From positions 75,030,001 through 75,094,000 of the forward strand of contig JAUMIR010000003.1 in NCBI GenBank assembly GCA_030847615.1: a stretch of DNA of 64,000 bases, read 5' to 3'. A program made the position numbers and the translations under genes. Numbering within the stretch: the first letter of the stretch is position 1; the number at the start of each line of letters is the position of its first letter. Positions 32,321 to 46,700 of this stretch are shown here, piece by piece. Under the pieces are notes generated by a model. The model was not told the DNA's origin, did no database searches, and saw only the letters and a list, made by a program, of their open reading frames with translations. Source of the stretch: Gambelia wislizenii (lineage: Eukaryota; Chordata; Lepidosauria; Squamata; Crotaphytidae).

Positions 32321-32621
32321 CTCGTCTTGCTGCTGGGCTTTAACTCAAGTGGCTTAAGATGAATCATCTATCATACAAAGAGGTCACAGAAAACTGCTGT
32401 GCTCCTTGCTGTGCCTTTGTCTTGGATGGTGTTTGGTAAAAAGAAGGCCATGCAGAATCTGTTCTGTGCCAGTATATATGGATGCTACATGTAAAATTAT
32501 AATGATGAACATGAGTTGGGTTTCCTCTATTAGTCCTCATACTCTGATCTCTCACCACCTTGCCAATCCTCTTTTTGGCCTCTCTGTTGATAAATTATTT
32601 TCTCCAATTTCTCATCTGCAG
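32321..32621 (+). other. end of the intron before SLIT1 exon 5
   Basis: 301 bases between the CR1 tail and the exon. The acceptor is preceded by a pyrimidine-rich stretch (TTTTCTCCAATTTCTCATCTGCAG). Confidence 0.6.
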
Positions 32622-32693
32622 GGATCTAAGTGAGAACCTCCTCCAAGCTGTACCCAGGAAGGCATTCCGTGGTGCTACTGACCTCAAGAACCT
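32622..32693 (+). CDS. SLIT1: SLIT1 exon 5 (D1 LRR)
   Basis: 72 bases encode [20 protein letters not shown] plus LKNL, one leucine-rich repeat. The acceptor CTGCAG and donor GTGAGT are good. It begins with the last base of a split Leu codon. It is the first SLIT1 exon visible. Confidence 0.95.
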
Positions 32694-34479
32694 GTGAGTA
32701 GCATTGCTGTGCCTTGGCAGCACAGGCTGGGAAAACGGCATGGCTTTTGGTCCAGGAGACCTGGCTATTGTGTTTCATGTCTATCTTGTGATTTCACAGG
32801 ACCAGAATAACTGCCCTGAGTGGAATACAACAAAATCCAACATCCACAAAAGTCATGCCTGTGACTCTAACATTGTTACTTTTCTTCTCCTATATGACTT
32901 TTAACATATTTGCCTGATGAAGAAACCAGTGAAGCTTCAAAAGCTTGCATGATGTATTTTGTGCATTTTGGTTGGCCAATAAAGGTTTTGTGGATTTTGG
33001 ATTTTGTTGTATTTTGCTGCATGGCCAGCACTGCTACCTGAGTATATGCCCTGAGTGGGAAAAAGATCCCATAAAATTCCTCCCACAATAGCTAATATCA
33101 ATAAAATAAGACCACTGGGATTGTGTCTCAAAGAAACTATGCAATGTATGTGGACACTGTTGAACCTCATATCACATTCATTGACACAACCCATGCCTAC
33201 TCCTGTTCCCCCCTTCCATATCACAGTTCTCTCATGTTTCTTGACCCATAGTCTTTTTGCATCTCTTATCTGTTCATTCAGTGCATCCAAGTCAATCTCT
33301 GTGCTGAACTTTCTAGGTATGACTTTGTCTCAACATCAGTGAAAAATCTTTTCTTTCATCTTGCAGACAATTGGACAAGAACCACATTAGTTGCATTGAG
33401 GAAGGGGCCTTCCGTGCTCTTCGAGGCTTGGAAGTTTTGTAAGTATCTCCAAGAGAACTCTTCAAGTGGTTTGCTCCAGTAAGCTGGACAGAGAGCCTAT
33501 AAACATGCCTGCCTTTTGTGCACAGAGAAAACTGACCATAGAAATCTCCATCTCATTTGCTGAGAATGTGGTCCAGAGGAGTGTCGGGGGAGGAGACTGG
33601 GAGTTAATATTATGAAAAGAATGCACAGTAACTGGAGGCATGAGCCAGTTTCCCCCTTCTCTGTCTCTCTGTCTCTCATGAGCTACTGGTTGCCTTGTCC
33701 CCCTACACTCTGTTCATGCCTACTCTTCATTTGTTGGCTCCATTATAAGTCATAGAAGGGTAACTTCTTAACTGAGAGAATCCCCAGCCATGTGAATGAC
33801 ATACAAGGCCACCAAGTATTCTATCTGCCCAGGAAGATAAGGGTTCTCAGGTATAAGCAGTTGTCAAACTTTCAGTGAAATTGGATGCATATTTACTGAG
33901 AAGTTAATCCCACTGGTTTATTCCCTGGTAACTGTGCATAGGACTGTAGCTTTGGAGATGCCAGAAGACTGTTCTTTGAAGGAGGTGGGGTCTGAAGGTA
34001 CCATGCATGCAGTCTTAGAAAGGATGGGCAATTAAAATGAAATGACAGCATATTACTCTCAGACATTCACTGATACTCTTTCTTTTCTTTCTTCTTGCAG
34101 GACTTTGAACAACAACAACATCAGCACCATCCCGATCTCCAGCTTCAACCACATGCCCAAACTGCGCACCTTGTGAGCACTTCAGGAAGTAGTCCAAGAG
34201 TGGGGTGGGGATGAGGGTAGAAGATAGTGGAGAGGGCATTTCGCAGGTTATGGTGGGCTGAGAGCTATCAGATCACATCAGGGATGTCTCCTACTAGCTA
34301 TGGTGCAGCTGAGTAGTTTTTGGTCCTATTTTCAGTACCCTTCCATGCCCCTCACTTTTGACAGCCTTGTGTATTATTTCAGGTATGAAGCACAGGACTA
34401 ATATTTCTCTTAATTTCCCAACACAGAGACACAAACCTCCACTACCCTGTGCTATACTACTCCTTCTACATCCCTGATT

Positions 34480-34525
<46 letters not shown>

Positions 34526-34758
34526 AAAAACATAAACAAAAACAACTGCTTGCCAGTTCTGACCAAAACAGAAAAGAAAAACAAATGCTCTGAGCTTAAA
34601 CCATTTCACATTTTAGCACTGAATCACAGCACCATTGTGACTAGAGGAATGAAACGGGTTTTCCTTCTGCAGGCCTTGATGCTAAACACATTTACCTAGG
34701 CATAAATACCATTTTGTTGTACCAAAGGATGGATAGATGGATGGATGGATGGATAGAT

Positions 34759-34794
<36 letters not shown>

Positions 34795-37700
34795 CATTTA
34801 AACAAAAATAAAACAATCACTTGTAACTGTGTACGTGACTGGCTGGCCACCCCTCAACTATCATTAAAAAAAATAATAAGAAAGAGAAGATGCTGCTGTG
34901 ACTATTTTCATAGCTCTGGTGGCAAGTGGCACACCCATTATTGTTTAGATGCCTGATCTAAGACTGGGCCTATTTGCCATTGGCCCGTTGAGCTGCCATT
35001 CTCTGGGTATTCATTTATGGGACCCTGGATTTTGGCTCACAACATCCAGGCCTAGTTGGACTGATTCCTTTTAGACTCTGGACTTGTTTTCTTGGCACTA
35101 ATGTGCTCACAGTAGTTAATGCCCAGAACTGTGCCAGGATTTCGTGTACGTGTACCCCTGCCATGTTGTAGAAAGATCCTCTCCAAACATAAAAAGAGCC
35201 CCAGTTTGACTCATGAAGCTACTAGTTTGTTATATGACAACATATGTGGCGTTAGTGTGGTGGGAAGGAATCTGGGTGATTACAATCTTGTTCATGGCAC
35301 ATGGACTATGGAAGCCTAGTCTTGCTGTTGCATATCCCTATGGCACCAGAATCTCCTTGCTTAAGAAATTGTTCTGGCATTTCCATTCAAGCTCATTAGG
35401 CATCTCCTAGTTACTAGTCCTGGCTTCACAGAGTAGGAGCACCAAAAGGTACCTGTGGGAAGACAGCCATTGATGTAGTTCTTTTTCTTTCTTCCTCCTT
35501 GACCTTTCTTCTGACACTTGGATCCCTTTAGCCGCTTGCATTCCAACCAGCTATTCTGCGATTGCCATTTGGGTTGGCTTTCCCAGTGGCTGCGCCAACG
35601 GCCCACCATCGGGCTCTTCACACAGTGTGCTGGTCCTGCTGCCCTACGTGGCCTCAACGTTGCAGAGATCCAGAAGAATGAATTCACCTGCACAGGTGTG
35701 TGGCATCAGAAGAGTGCCAGGAAGGCCTGCGTGAGAGTCAAGGGTGGCTGGGTGTCCCTCTTAGCTTGCTCTTAGCTCCTTCCTGGTCTTGGATCAGCAC
35801 TGCAACCAAAGACCTAGTGGACTGATACCTGTAATACACAGACTCTTAATCAGGGGTGTAACTATCTGGGGCAAAATGAGGACATTGCCCCCAAATAAGA
35901 ATCCCCTCCCAATGACATTTTCCTTCAGTCCCTGAATTTTTAGCATTGCAGAGAGGGAGACATTGATGAAAATAGTTCACAACTAGAACTCCTTGTATTT
36001 GCTGTTTGTGTTCTCCTGGGAACTTTGTCTGCTCCTTTTTCTTAGTACAGTATCCCTAAACTGTATTCCTAAATGTTGAATTTCAAAATGCAGGTGCTCA
36101 TCATGAGACAGGCAAGGAGCATTCACTGAGCTTCTGCATTTTTCCCTTTCTCTGCAGGTCAGGATGATGCTACCAGGGCCCAAATCTGCAGTTTTTCGTC
36201 AGGTTCCTGTCCTGCCATGTGCACCTGCAGCAATGGCATTGTGGACTGTCGTGGGAAGGGGCTAACAGCCATCCCTGCCAACTTGCCTGAGACCATGACT
36301 GAGATGTGAGTAGATGCATGGTGGGGTGGGAGATAGTGTTGTGACCTGATCCCTAGGACCCTTCCTGGTCAATTTTACTCTGCTTGTGGCCATAAGATTA
36401 CAAGTACTGTGGACAAAAATTCTATCTAACCTGGCATTTTATTTTTCTGGTGGATGATTGGATCCTGTAAGAAGCCTCCCACACATCTATGCTGTTGTCT
36501 AGCTTCAGTTCTTGTGCAAAGAGAACTATAGAACAATGTCCAACCTGGACTTCATACAGAGATGACACTTCTCTTTACTATTTTCTTCCATAGCTAGAGA
36601 GAAGTACCAGGATCAGATACTTCTCCTTCCAGAGAGAATAAGATGGGGTCTGCTCTAAAATTAGCCCTAGCCCTGCCTCTCTGTTGAGAGAGGAAAGCTT
36701 AGGCGAACCCAGAGGCTGTACTCAGGTTGTCTGAGAGACAGTGCAGGTTTTCTTATAATAAAATCTATTTTATTTTAAAATAAAAGCCTACAAATATATT
36801 ATTTGTATGTTTTATATTTTTATATTTTATATAGCTGATGGGTATGTTTTATATGTTCTATCTTAAAATAAAATAGGCAAATAATCAATTTCTAGGCCTG
36901 ATTTACAAATAAATTAAACTGGAATATTCATGTTCAGGCGTATTTAAATTACATTCAGACAACAGTTCCTCCCCTTTTCTCTTTCTTTCAGATACATGCA
37001 CACACAAACACACACACAAACATACTTCACATGTTGAATTTTGCTGAGGTTCCTGATTATCTGAAGGAATGCTCTCTGCATGATATGTACCTTAGGAACC
37101 ATAGTTTAAACAAACACCAAACCTCTAGGTTGCCAGAAGCTTGACAATCAAAGAGTCAATGGTATTGTTACCCTAAGAGGTGGAGGGGTGCTTTGAGACC
37201 CAACCGTGATATCAAAATCAAGATGGGGGAATTATTAGCTCAAACAGTATGCCTGTGAGAGGAGGGTAACCTTTTCACCTACATATAGCAGTGCTAACTG
37301 CAGAGAACTCCAGATTGAAGTGAAATAAAGTATTTTTATTGGAAATAACACAAGAAGCAGTCACACATGCAACACACGTTCCTGACAACCACACAAGGCT
37401 ATTGAAAAGTAAGGCAGAAATATTGGATAGAGGAAGAGATTCGGGAAAAATAGGGTGATAGTTACCAGTCTTGAAGAGCAGAGTTTGAAGTACTCAGACA
37501 GAAGCCTGAGGGTGGCACTGGAAGTTCCGATCCAGAGGTGTGCCAAGAAAGAGAGTGGCTGGGCTCGAACACAGTGGCACACCTTTCTATTGTTGTAGGG
37601 CTAATATGTATACCCTACTTCATATCCTGGATAAAGCCTAGATGGGTTTCCTACTGGTAAACAAAGGAAACCGAAACTTACATAATTATGTTAATGGCTG

Positions 37701-40700
37701 GGAGATGGAAATTGACGAGTTTATGACATTCTTGCAATGCAAGGCAGGAGGGGGTTTCAAGGTGAGATTTCCTTGGGATTGGGGGTTGGAAAGGTAATTT
37801 GATTATTTAGGTTGGGTGACTCATTTCTGAGGTGCCAAAGAAGGAATTAGCACATACCTCCTTAATGGCTTTGTTTGTGTGTGTATTTTTTTTTGGGGGG
37901 GGGGGCTTCCACACAATCCTAATTCCACACGGGCTTGCTTGCTAAAATATTTCTAAGACACCTTCCCAGGTCCTTGTCACCTCCACATGACCTCTTTTTG
38001 GATCACCCTAGTCAACTTGACCCCCTACGAAGTGTCCAGTAATTCCAATTATGAGATATTGTAGGGTGGGGTAGTAGGGCATGCTAACAGTATATTGGAT
38101 CTCTATAGAAAATGGCATTTCCCAGTGGCTTCCACCTACATGGTAACAGCAAAAACTGCAGTATAGTGGTCTGAACTACCATTATTCTGAAGTGAACAAA
38201 AGTAAAGATTAGTACACATGATACAACAATCATAATGAAAGACTCCATGTGGTGAGTTATTTGCGGGTCTCCAGCCTGCAGATGAAGAACTATTCTATAC
38301 TCTGTGCCACTGTGAATCTAATGTGAAGAAAATCCCCTGGCTTGTATTGTGGATCATTGCACACAAACTGCTCTACTGAAAACCACAATAGCATGGGGTT
38401 AAAGTGTTCCACTCATGGATAGCTCATGGGCAGCCTCTCTAAATAGCCCTAAATCGAGTTTATATCCAGCCAAAGTTTAGAACTAATTAATATATCCAAA
38501 TTTGCATTTTGGGAATATGGTCTAAGTGGATCTGGGCAAAGCTCAGTATATGGTGAAATGATGTTTGATATTTGAATTATCACTCTGTGGCCAGCATGCA
38601 ACTGAAAATGTGTTGAGTAGTTTTACATGCAAGCTGGGCATATGATGCCAGTTATAGTGTCAAATACTGCATGGATTTATTCAACATATTTATAAATTAC
38701 ATTGATTTGGTCACATATATAGGCCCTTAATTATTTTCAAAATTGCATTGAAAATGTAAAGGAGCAGTGATAGGGTGAAGTGAATTCTTCAAGAATACTT
38801 AATTCCTTCTCTTATCCAGCTGCTGTTGCCTCCTTTTTGCAGCCTCACGTGGCATTTCAGTTGTTCCCAAGTTAATTCATTTCCGTGCTCTGTTTACCAT
38901 GCAGACGCTTGGAACTGAATGGCATCAAGTCTATCCCTCCTGGAGCTTTCTCATCATACAAGAAGCTGCGCAGGATGTGAGTGTGTTTGTGAAGAACCTA
39001 TCCAGTCCCCCATTGACTTCCCTCTGTTTTCTTTCTTCTTGCTTAGCATTTGCTTCTCTGGCCTTCTATGCATATCTTCATCAACATGCAGTTCTCTTTT
39101 TGTCCCTGGGGACCATGCATTTCTCACTCTGGGAGTGAGTAATGGTAGTGAGAGTAGCAGGGTGAGGTTTCTGAGACCTTAGGTCAGAGGTGGGCAATAC
39201 ATTTAACCCCAGGCCAGTTTTGCAGTCTCAAGGATCTCCCAAGAGCTCTGACTACTCTCTCTCTCTCTCTGGCTTTTCTTCGCAAATGAAGATTCAGGAA
39301 GGACTGGGCAGCAAAAAAGCATGTTTCTCTGCTTTTGCTGGGCAGTCAAGCATCTTGGCAGCATAGTGCTCCTGTGAAATAAGGAAGCATAACCTGCCTG
39401 TGTGCCTTGTATTCATGTAAAAATTCACTATTTCAAAAACCAGGAATGGAAAAAATCCAATTCCATTTGCCACTGTGTTGTGCAAAAGCAAGAGAGGGTG
39501 CACTCACTGATGGGATCTAGGAGGACAAAATTAGCCCCTGAACTTGCCCACTTACACACACACACACACACACACCCACACACCCCTCTTAAGTCTTCCT
39601 CTATCCATATTCCACATCATGGGAAAGTAATCTATCTTTCCAACAACAGAAGTACCCTGCCCCATAAGTATATTTGACCTACCGTATATTCCGGCATATA
39701 AGACGACCTTTGAGCACTCAAAAGTGCCCTTCAAAATTGACAGTCGTCCTATACGCCAGATACACTTTGCTTCGCCCACCTGCCTATCTCCTGCCTCTTC
39801 GCAAACGGAGCGAAGAGGCAGGAGATGGGGCAGGGGGGTGAAGCAAAGTGTTTTGAAGATCATTCGCCTCCCTCCTCTGCCTTCTCCCCCTTTGGGGAGC
39901 AACGGAAGACAGAGGAGGGGGGCTAACATTGCGGTTTGCCGCAGCCGCCGCTCAATCGCTTCTGCAGCGGCCGAGGCAAACCCGCGATTCGCCCCCTCTC
40001 CCCACCTTCCAGCAAACGTGCCCCGTTTGGCCGAACAGCCTGCGGATCCCCCTCCTGCGCTCCCTCCTGGAAGGGAGCACAGGAAGGGCATGCGGAGGCT
40101 GCACGGCCAAACCCGCGATTCGCCCCTTCTCCCCACCTTCCAGGAAGGTGGGGAGAAGGGGCAAACGTGCCCCTTTTGGGCGCACAGCCTCCGCATCCTC
40201 CTCCTGCGCTCCCTCCTGGAAGGGAGCGCAGGAGGGGCATGCAGGGGCTATGCGTTGGAAGAGGGGGATCGTCTTATAGGGCGAATATATCACAAACTCT
40301 GCATTTTACCTTAAAAATTGGGGGGGGGTCTTATACGCCGGGTCGTCTTATACGCCGGAATATACGGTATATCAAGAACTTTTCTAGCTGTAAGTAGAAA
40401 TGGTGAATCTATCTCCCCATCACAGAAGTCATGAGAAGGAACATGAAGATTGAACAGACAGAAAAGGGAAGGATATTCCCCCCTGTGTCTTAAGTGCAAT
40501 GACATTCCTTCTGTTAAATAGAATCCTGAATAGCTCTTCTATTGCCCATGACTGTCATGGAAATCAACCACTTACAACCACACTTGATTTGTAACAGCAA
40601 ATGGGCTCCTCCTGGAAGACTGCTTGCAATGCCTTTCTGTTCTGGGAAACAGCATCATAGCAGAAGAGTACTGTAGGACCATTGGGATTCAGGGTGCATC

Positions 40701-43700
40701 TCTGAAGGGTCTTCCCTTCTTATCACAGTAATTACCATTGTACTGTCTATTCTCCTTTATGGGTCTGAAACATGGGTCACCTATCACCACCACTTACGAC
40801 TCCTCGAACGCTTTCATCAGCGCTGTATACGCACAATCCCAAATATACACTGGACTGACTATGTGACGAATGTTGCTGTCCTTGAGCAAGCAGGGATCAC
40901 CAGCATTGAGGCCATGATACTGAGAACACAACTGTGCTGGGCAGGGCACATTTCTAGGATGGAGGACCATTGCCTCCCAAAAATAGTACTCTACGATGAA
41001 CTTGCCGCAGGTCAGCGTAAGAGGGGCGCTCCAAAAAAGCGATATAAGGACTCCCTGAAACAACATCTCAGGCTCGGCCAAATTGATCACCAGCAATGGT
41101 CCGCCCTGGCCTCACATCAGGAGGAATGGAGACGCACTATCCACAGTGCTGCAGCCTTATTTGAGAACTCACGCCGAACAAGTCTTGAAGAAAAACAACA
41201 GTGCAGAAAGAATCACAACCTGGAAACATCACCCAAGGAGACCTTCTGCTGTGCTTTTTGCAACCGGACTTGTTTGTCTCGGATTGGCCTTTTTAGTCAT
41301 TAGCGCACTTGCAGAAAGTGTGGGATGAGTCCTTCCTGAATCTTCGTTTGTGAAGAAAAGCCAGAGAGAGACAATTTTTTGGTCACCATAGGGGATTCAA
41401 GGGGTTCAAGAAGGGGTTCAAGAAGGAGGTGTTTTACTTTAGTTTTGCACCTCTAAAATCAAGACGCCATGATCTCTGTGCTACTGCAGCTCCCACCGGA
41501 AAGAATCTTGAGATGCCTTCCTGGTCACATATTTAGAATGGAAAGCTTTGTATTCATTATCCCCTTCTGTTTTTACAGTACATGCATTTGTTTTTTAAGC
41601 TGATTTTTGGTGCCTACTGGAATATACCAAGATGATTTCCTTCACTCCCAGTGTTACAACCGTCTAGCTCTTGACATGGCCTTTTCTTCTTTTGGGATAA
41701 GAGTCAAGGATCGTAGCTCAGTGGCAGAACACATGCATTGCATGCAAAAGGTCTCATGTAAAAGCCTTACATAGCAGGTGATGGGAAAGACATTTGCTTG
41801 AGACTCTAGAAAGCTGTTCCCAGTCATACTAGACAGAATAGATGAGGGACAGTAAACATGCCATTGGTGCATCTCCCTAAAGTCTCCCCACCACCACCAC
41901 CACCACAATTGCTGCTGTTGCCAAAATTAACACTGTTGAAATCACTGTTGCCCAGCCTCTGCGCTTGCCTTCTCTCTTTTCTAACCAGGTGTATTTTTCA
42001 GTAGAATGGTCTTATTCCAATAAAAAATTCCTAATCCCCGGAAATTCCTAACACTAAAGAACTGTTAGAAATGCTGCTTTTCTTCTATGAAAAGAGCCGC
42101 TTTTGCCCACCACTGTGTCCCCTCCTCTCCAATCTCAGTTCCCTGCTGTTCTTCCTTTCTCTCCACTAGAAACCAGTGAAGTGTTCTGCCCTTGCTCTCA
42201 CAGAGCTCTATGGTGCAGGAGCTGCTCTGATCCTCCTTTCAGACAACTTTTGGTCTTAGTTAGTATCAGTGGGACTGGGGTGGAAAAGGAGTTTAAAGTC
42301 TTCTACTCACTGCATAGTGTGTTGCTTGGTGTGTACGTTTGTGATTTATATGTGTGTCTGTGACATGGTGTGTATATATGTGTGTGCACCTGTGAGGTAT
42401 ACAGCTTGTAGTTGCCCACTTTGTATCTTGTGCAGACTATAACCTAAAGGAAGGTGCCCACTCCAGAGGACAAATACTCCGAGGCAACATCCTATGTTCT
42501 TCAGTGTCCATGTGAATAAATATGAAAGCAGGGAGGGAGGGATTTTGTTGATTTTGTCTTTACCTTTCAGAGACCTGAGCAACAACCAGATCTCAGAGAT
42601 TGCACCAGATGCTTTCCAAGGCTTGCGCTCACTCAACTCTCTGTAAGTCACTCCAGAGTGCAGTAGTTTGTAAACATAAAGTACAGTAGTTTATGTGGGG
42701 ATAAGAAATGCCACTTGCATGGTACCATGACAACTTCCACAGACACACATGCATATTACACATCCCCCACAGCTGGATTTATCATTGGCATGGTAGCTGT
42801 TCCTAGTGTCCTTTCCATGCCAGTCCTTTAATCCCAGTACCCATCTATACAAGGGGCGGGGGGAGAATGGATTTGATACAGTAATGTCAAATCACAGCAG
42901 CTGCATTTTGTCTTAATAGGTTTTTTTGCCCCCAAAAGCTTTGCATGCCCACTAGTCAAGATGGTGGCCGTGATTTCCCCTCTTTTTTATGTACCTTAAT
43001 TTGCCACCGCCAAACTTTTAAAAAAACTATTCCCTAAGTGTGCTAGATGGTTATATCACCATTACAAAAAAAGAAGAAAAAACACCCCATTTTCTCACCT
43101 TAGTGCTTATTTGCTAAGGTGAAAAATGAACATGGTGGCTCCGGGCACTTGCCTTGTTAGCAAGCCCTGCCCCCCGCACTCATCCGGCCAATCAGGTTTG
43201 TGCTTCCTCTTGTATGAGAAAGTGATTCATTTCAAATCACTTATCCCAAGCTTGAATGCACATCCCCCACACTGTTTTTTAAAAAATTCTGGGAAAAGCT
43301 GCAAAGGCTTTTCCTGCAGAGTTTTTGCTGTTTTGGGACTCCCCTCTTTCACAATACGGCAGAACAACATGCATTGACATTAGGACAGGTCGTCTTCTCG
43401 TATTCCATGAGGAGTATTTTTGCTGTTAAGACAACCCCCCAATGTACAACCTCCTTGGCCAATATTTTTCTTGGCCTTTTCAGTTTTCAATGGTTGCTGA
43501 CAGGGTTAGGCTTCCCCCCAATCTGTTACCTCTGTAGATAATTTGGCTCAGTTCCCAAGTGCAATCTGTGTTGTGACTGTGTCTTATAAATCCATTTCTG
43601 TAAGCACACCCCTACTAGCAAGTGTTCATGTGATGTGGATTCCAAGCACACTATTGTAATGTTGTCTTTCTTAAGGGAGGGGGCGGTCTGAAATGGAATG

Positions 43701-46700
43701 CTAGGAAACCCTTGCAACCATGTTAGGAATATCTTGGCACAGACAGCTTGCCATGCACTGCTGCACCAGCTTAACCGTGTTTTAAGCATGGTATATGTAT
43801 GAATTGGGCCTTAGTAGAAATCTAAATCACCTGAATCTAGAACCACCATCTGTCTATCTGGTTGGTCAGCCTACCTGTCCGTCCATCCATCCCTCCATCT
43901 TACATCTCAACCTAGCTGCCACCTCACAGTTTTGTGCTCTCATATAGCAATCCATGCCTGTCACATACACCATGTGTCCACTGGGTATACAGAGTGAACC
44001 TAGGTCTAGTTGTTTGAGACAGCCTCTTCTCCCAAGGACATTGGGACACTGAGGCTGATCATCAGGAAAAACTACTAATTCCAAGACTGTTCTTGTTTCT
44101 TTTCCAGAGTCTTGTATGGGAACAAGATCACAGAGCTGCCTAAAGGAGTATTCGGAGGCCTATATGCACTACAGCTATTGTAAGCAGGAGTGAGAGGGGG
44201 AGCCAGAGACCCATTGGGATGTTAGCTTGGTAGGGGAGTGGGTAGAGTAGCAACTTTGGCACAGATTTCAGAGAGGGTCCAGACCATGCACCTGGTTCCT
44301 GGACACCTTTCACACAACCATATGCAAACTTCGTTATGAGAAGCAGAGGTTTTCATCTGTTCTCTGGAATGTACTGCTTCCTCTTCTGCTTAACAAGACT
44401 TTTCTTCCTCTGTCTGCCTCACTTTAATCTGTGTCTGTCTATATTCAAGCCCATCTAAATACCATCTCGACTCTTAACTTTAGCCACTGCTTGCTTCCTC
44501 ACCCAGTATAGCTGTCCTCCCTTTCTATCTATACCCCAGATGAGGACCTTAATGACTGTCTTCAGCAAAGTAACTCTTCCTTATGAGCAGTGATACAGTG
44601 GAACCAAGGCTCACAGCACTGAAGTGTTGGGTCTTTTAATTAGCAGGTACTACTGGCAGCTGGTGACTCCAGTATCAGTGGGGTAATGAATTTGCTCTGG
44701 GTTACAGGCCAGAGTAAAATCCAGAGTGGATTCACTGTCTTTTTAACATCAGATCCGTCGGCTGCCACTGACAGGGACAGTAGCATCATTTGCTGCCACT
44801 ACCACCTCTTTAATTTTCCCAGTTACCTCTGAAGTTAGCTGCAGTTTTCCCAGTGCCCAAGGAATAAACTGGTTTCCCCAGCAACAATATATACAGTGAA
44901 CTATTCTGTTGCAATACAAAGTGTTCTGGCATGAAGAAACATCAGGTTTACAAAAGCCCTCATCCTGGTGAAGGTGAAAACTGATGAAACCAGTGTGTTG
45001 GTTTTCATATAAAGTGTTCCTCTTTGGTGTTAGGAAAAGAGTCTTCTGAAAACGCTTGAGCTGATAGTCTTCTGCTGTTCAGGAGTGTGTTGGGCTTCTC
45101 TCCTTCTCTTTCTTATGCAGCCTGTCGTCTCCCCAGCTAAAGTCCAACATCCTATTACCCTCCCCTTTACCTATGCACTGTTCTGTTGCTGTTCTTTGGA
45201 TATGTGGGGGATAGGGACTGGATAGATGGATTGATGGATCGATATATATGGATCACAATATCTACCTGTATTTTTGGAGTCACCTTAGGGATATGCCTAG
45301 GGGAACTAATCATGTTGAGCACTTGCAAATTGAAATTTACCATTATGTTACTGCTTGTGGGCATATTCTTTGACTTGTTGAGGTGGGATCTGTAGAAACC
45401 TTTACTGTGAGTGATGGCCAAGAATATCTGTGTATAATATCCATTACTACCATTACTACCACCACTGCAACATACACCCTTCCCTGGTGTGATGTTCTCC
45501 CTCGCTCTAGGCTCCTCAATGCCAACAAGATTAATTGCATCCGGGCAGATGCCTTTGCTGATCTACAGAACCTGTCGCTGCTCTCACTCTATGACAACAA
45601 GATCCAGACCCTGGCCAAGGGTACCTTTACCACCCTGCGTGCCATCCAGACCCTGTGAGTGAGTGCTGGCTTCTCTGAGGATTTGTTTGATGAGGACAGG
45701 GTTCTGTGGGAGGAAGGTAGGAGATGCCCTTTGAGTGCTGTGATCACAAGGGGAAGTCAGGCAAGATTCTGGAGGAAATACAAGAGGTTCCCACAGGAAC
45801 AGAGCTCTGGGAAGAGAGAAAGAAAGCTTGTAGTTTTACAAACATGTCATCCTGGTAGGAAAAGGGGATTCCTATTTGTTATTTTTGTCCATGCTGACTG
45901 GAGTTCTGGAAACGGAAGTCCAAAACATCTAGAGAGCCAGAGTTTCTCCATTTATGTCTTAGAGGCTAGAGATTTACTCATTGCCATTGGTGGGGGCCAC
46001 TATCCTGGCACCTAAGTGAGGCCAAAAGGAAATGGACCGCTCTGCCTCTTGGATACCTAAAATAGCATTCAGCACTGTGCTAGCTTGAAATTTCAACTTA
46101 ACAGCTAGGTTTATAGTTGTTTTAGCATCAACCTTAAATATCCTGGAGTGAATGAATTCAATTGTTCCTGTTTCTCCCCCACTGCAGCCATCTGGCCCAG
46201 AACCCTTTTATCTGTGACTGCAACCTGAAGTGGCTTGCGGACTTCTTGCGTGCCAATCCTATTGAGACAAGCGGAGCTCGCTGTGCCAGCCCCCGCCGCC
46301 TGGCCAATAAGCGCATCGGACAGATCAAGAGCAAGAAATTCCGTTGCTCCCGTATGCACAACTCATTTTTAATTTTATTTTTTTTGGCTATAGGACTGTT
46401 TCTTGATCTGGGGTTCAGGCCAGTGCAGAGAGATTTGGTATTTCCTTGCACACTTATTCAGGGATTCTGTTTCTCACATATGAGTGAGATCAAGGAGATG
46501 TTGTAGAAATTACCCCTTTTTCAGATTTATTTCCTTCTTGTCAAACCACAGCGATGCTTCTCTAGTCATAAATGCAACCTAGATTTCCCTCCTCATTTTA
46601 AGTGACTTTTTCACCCTAAAGGCAAAGGGCCACCAATTTAGCCTGCTACAGAACCTCCAAAATCCATTCAGTGTAGAACCACAAGGCTGGATTTATCATA

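Noticed and set aside
39552..40397. Several long overlapping open frames on both strands
   Set aside because: They lie in the GC-rich core of a TIR transposon where stop codons are rare; similar Ala/Pro/Arg-rich text appears in all frames.
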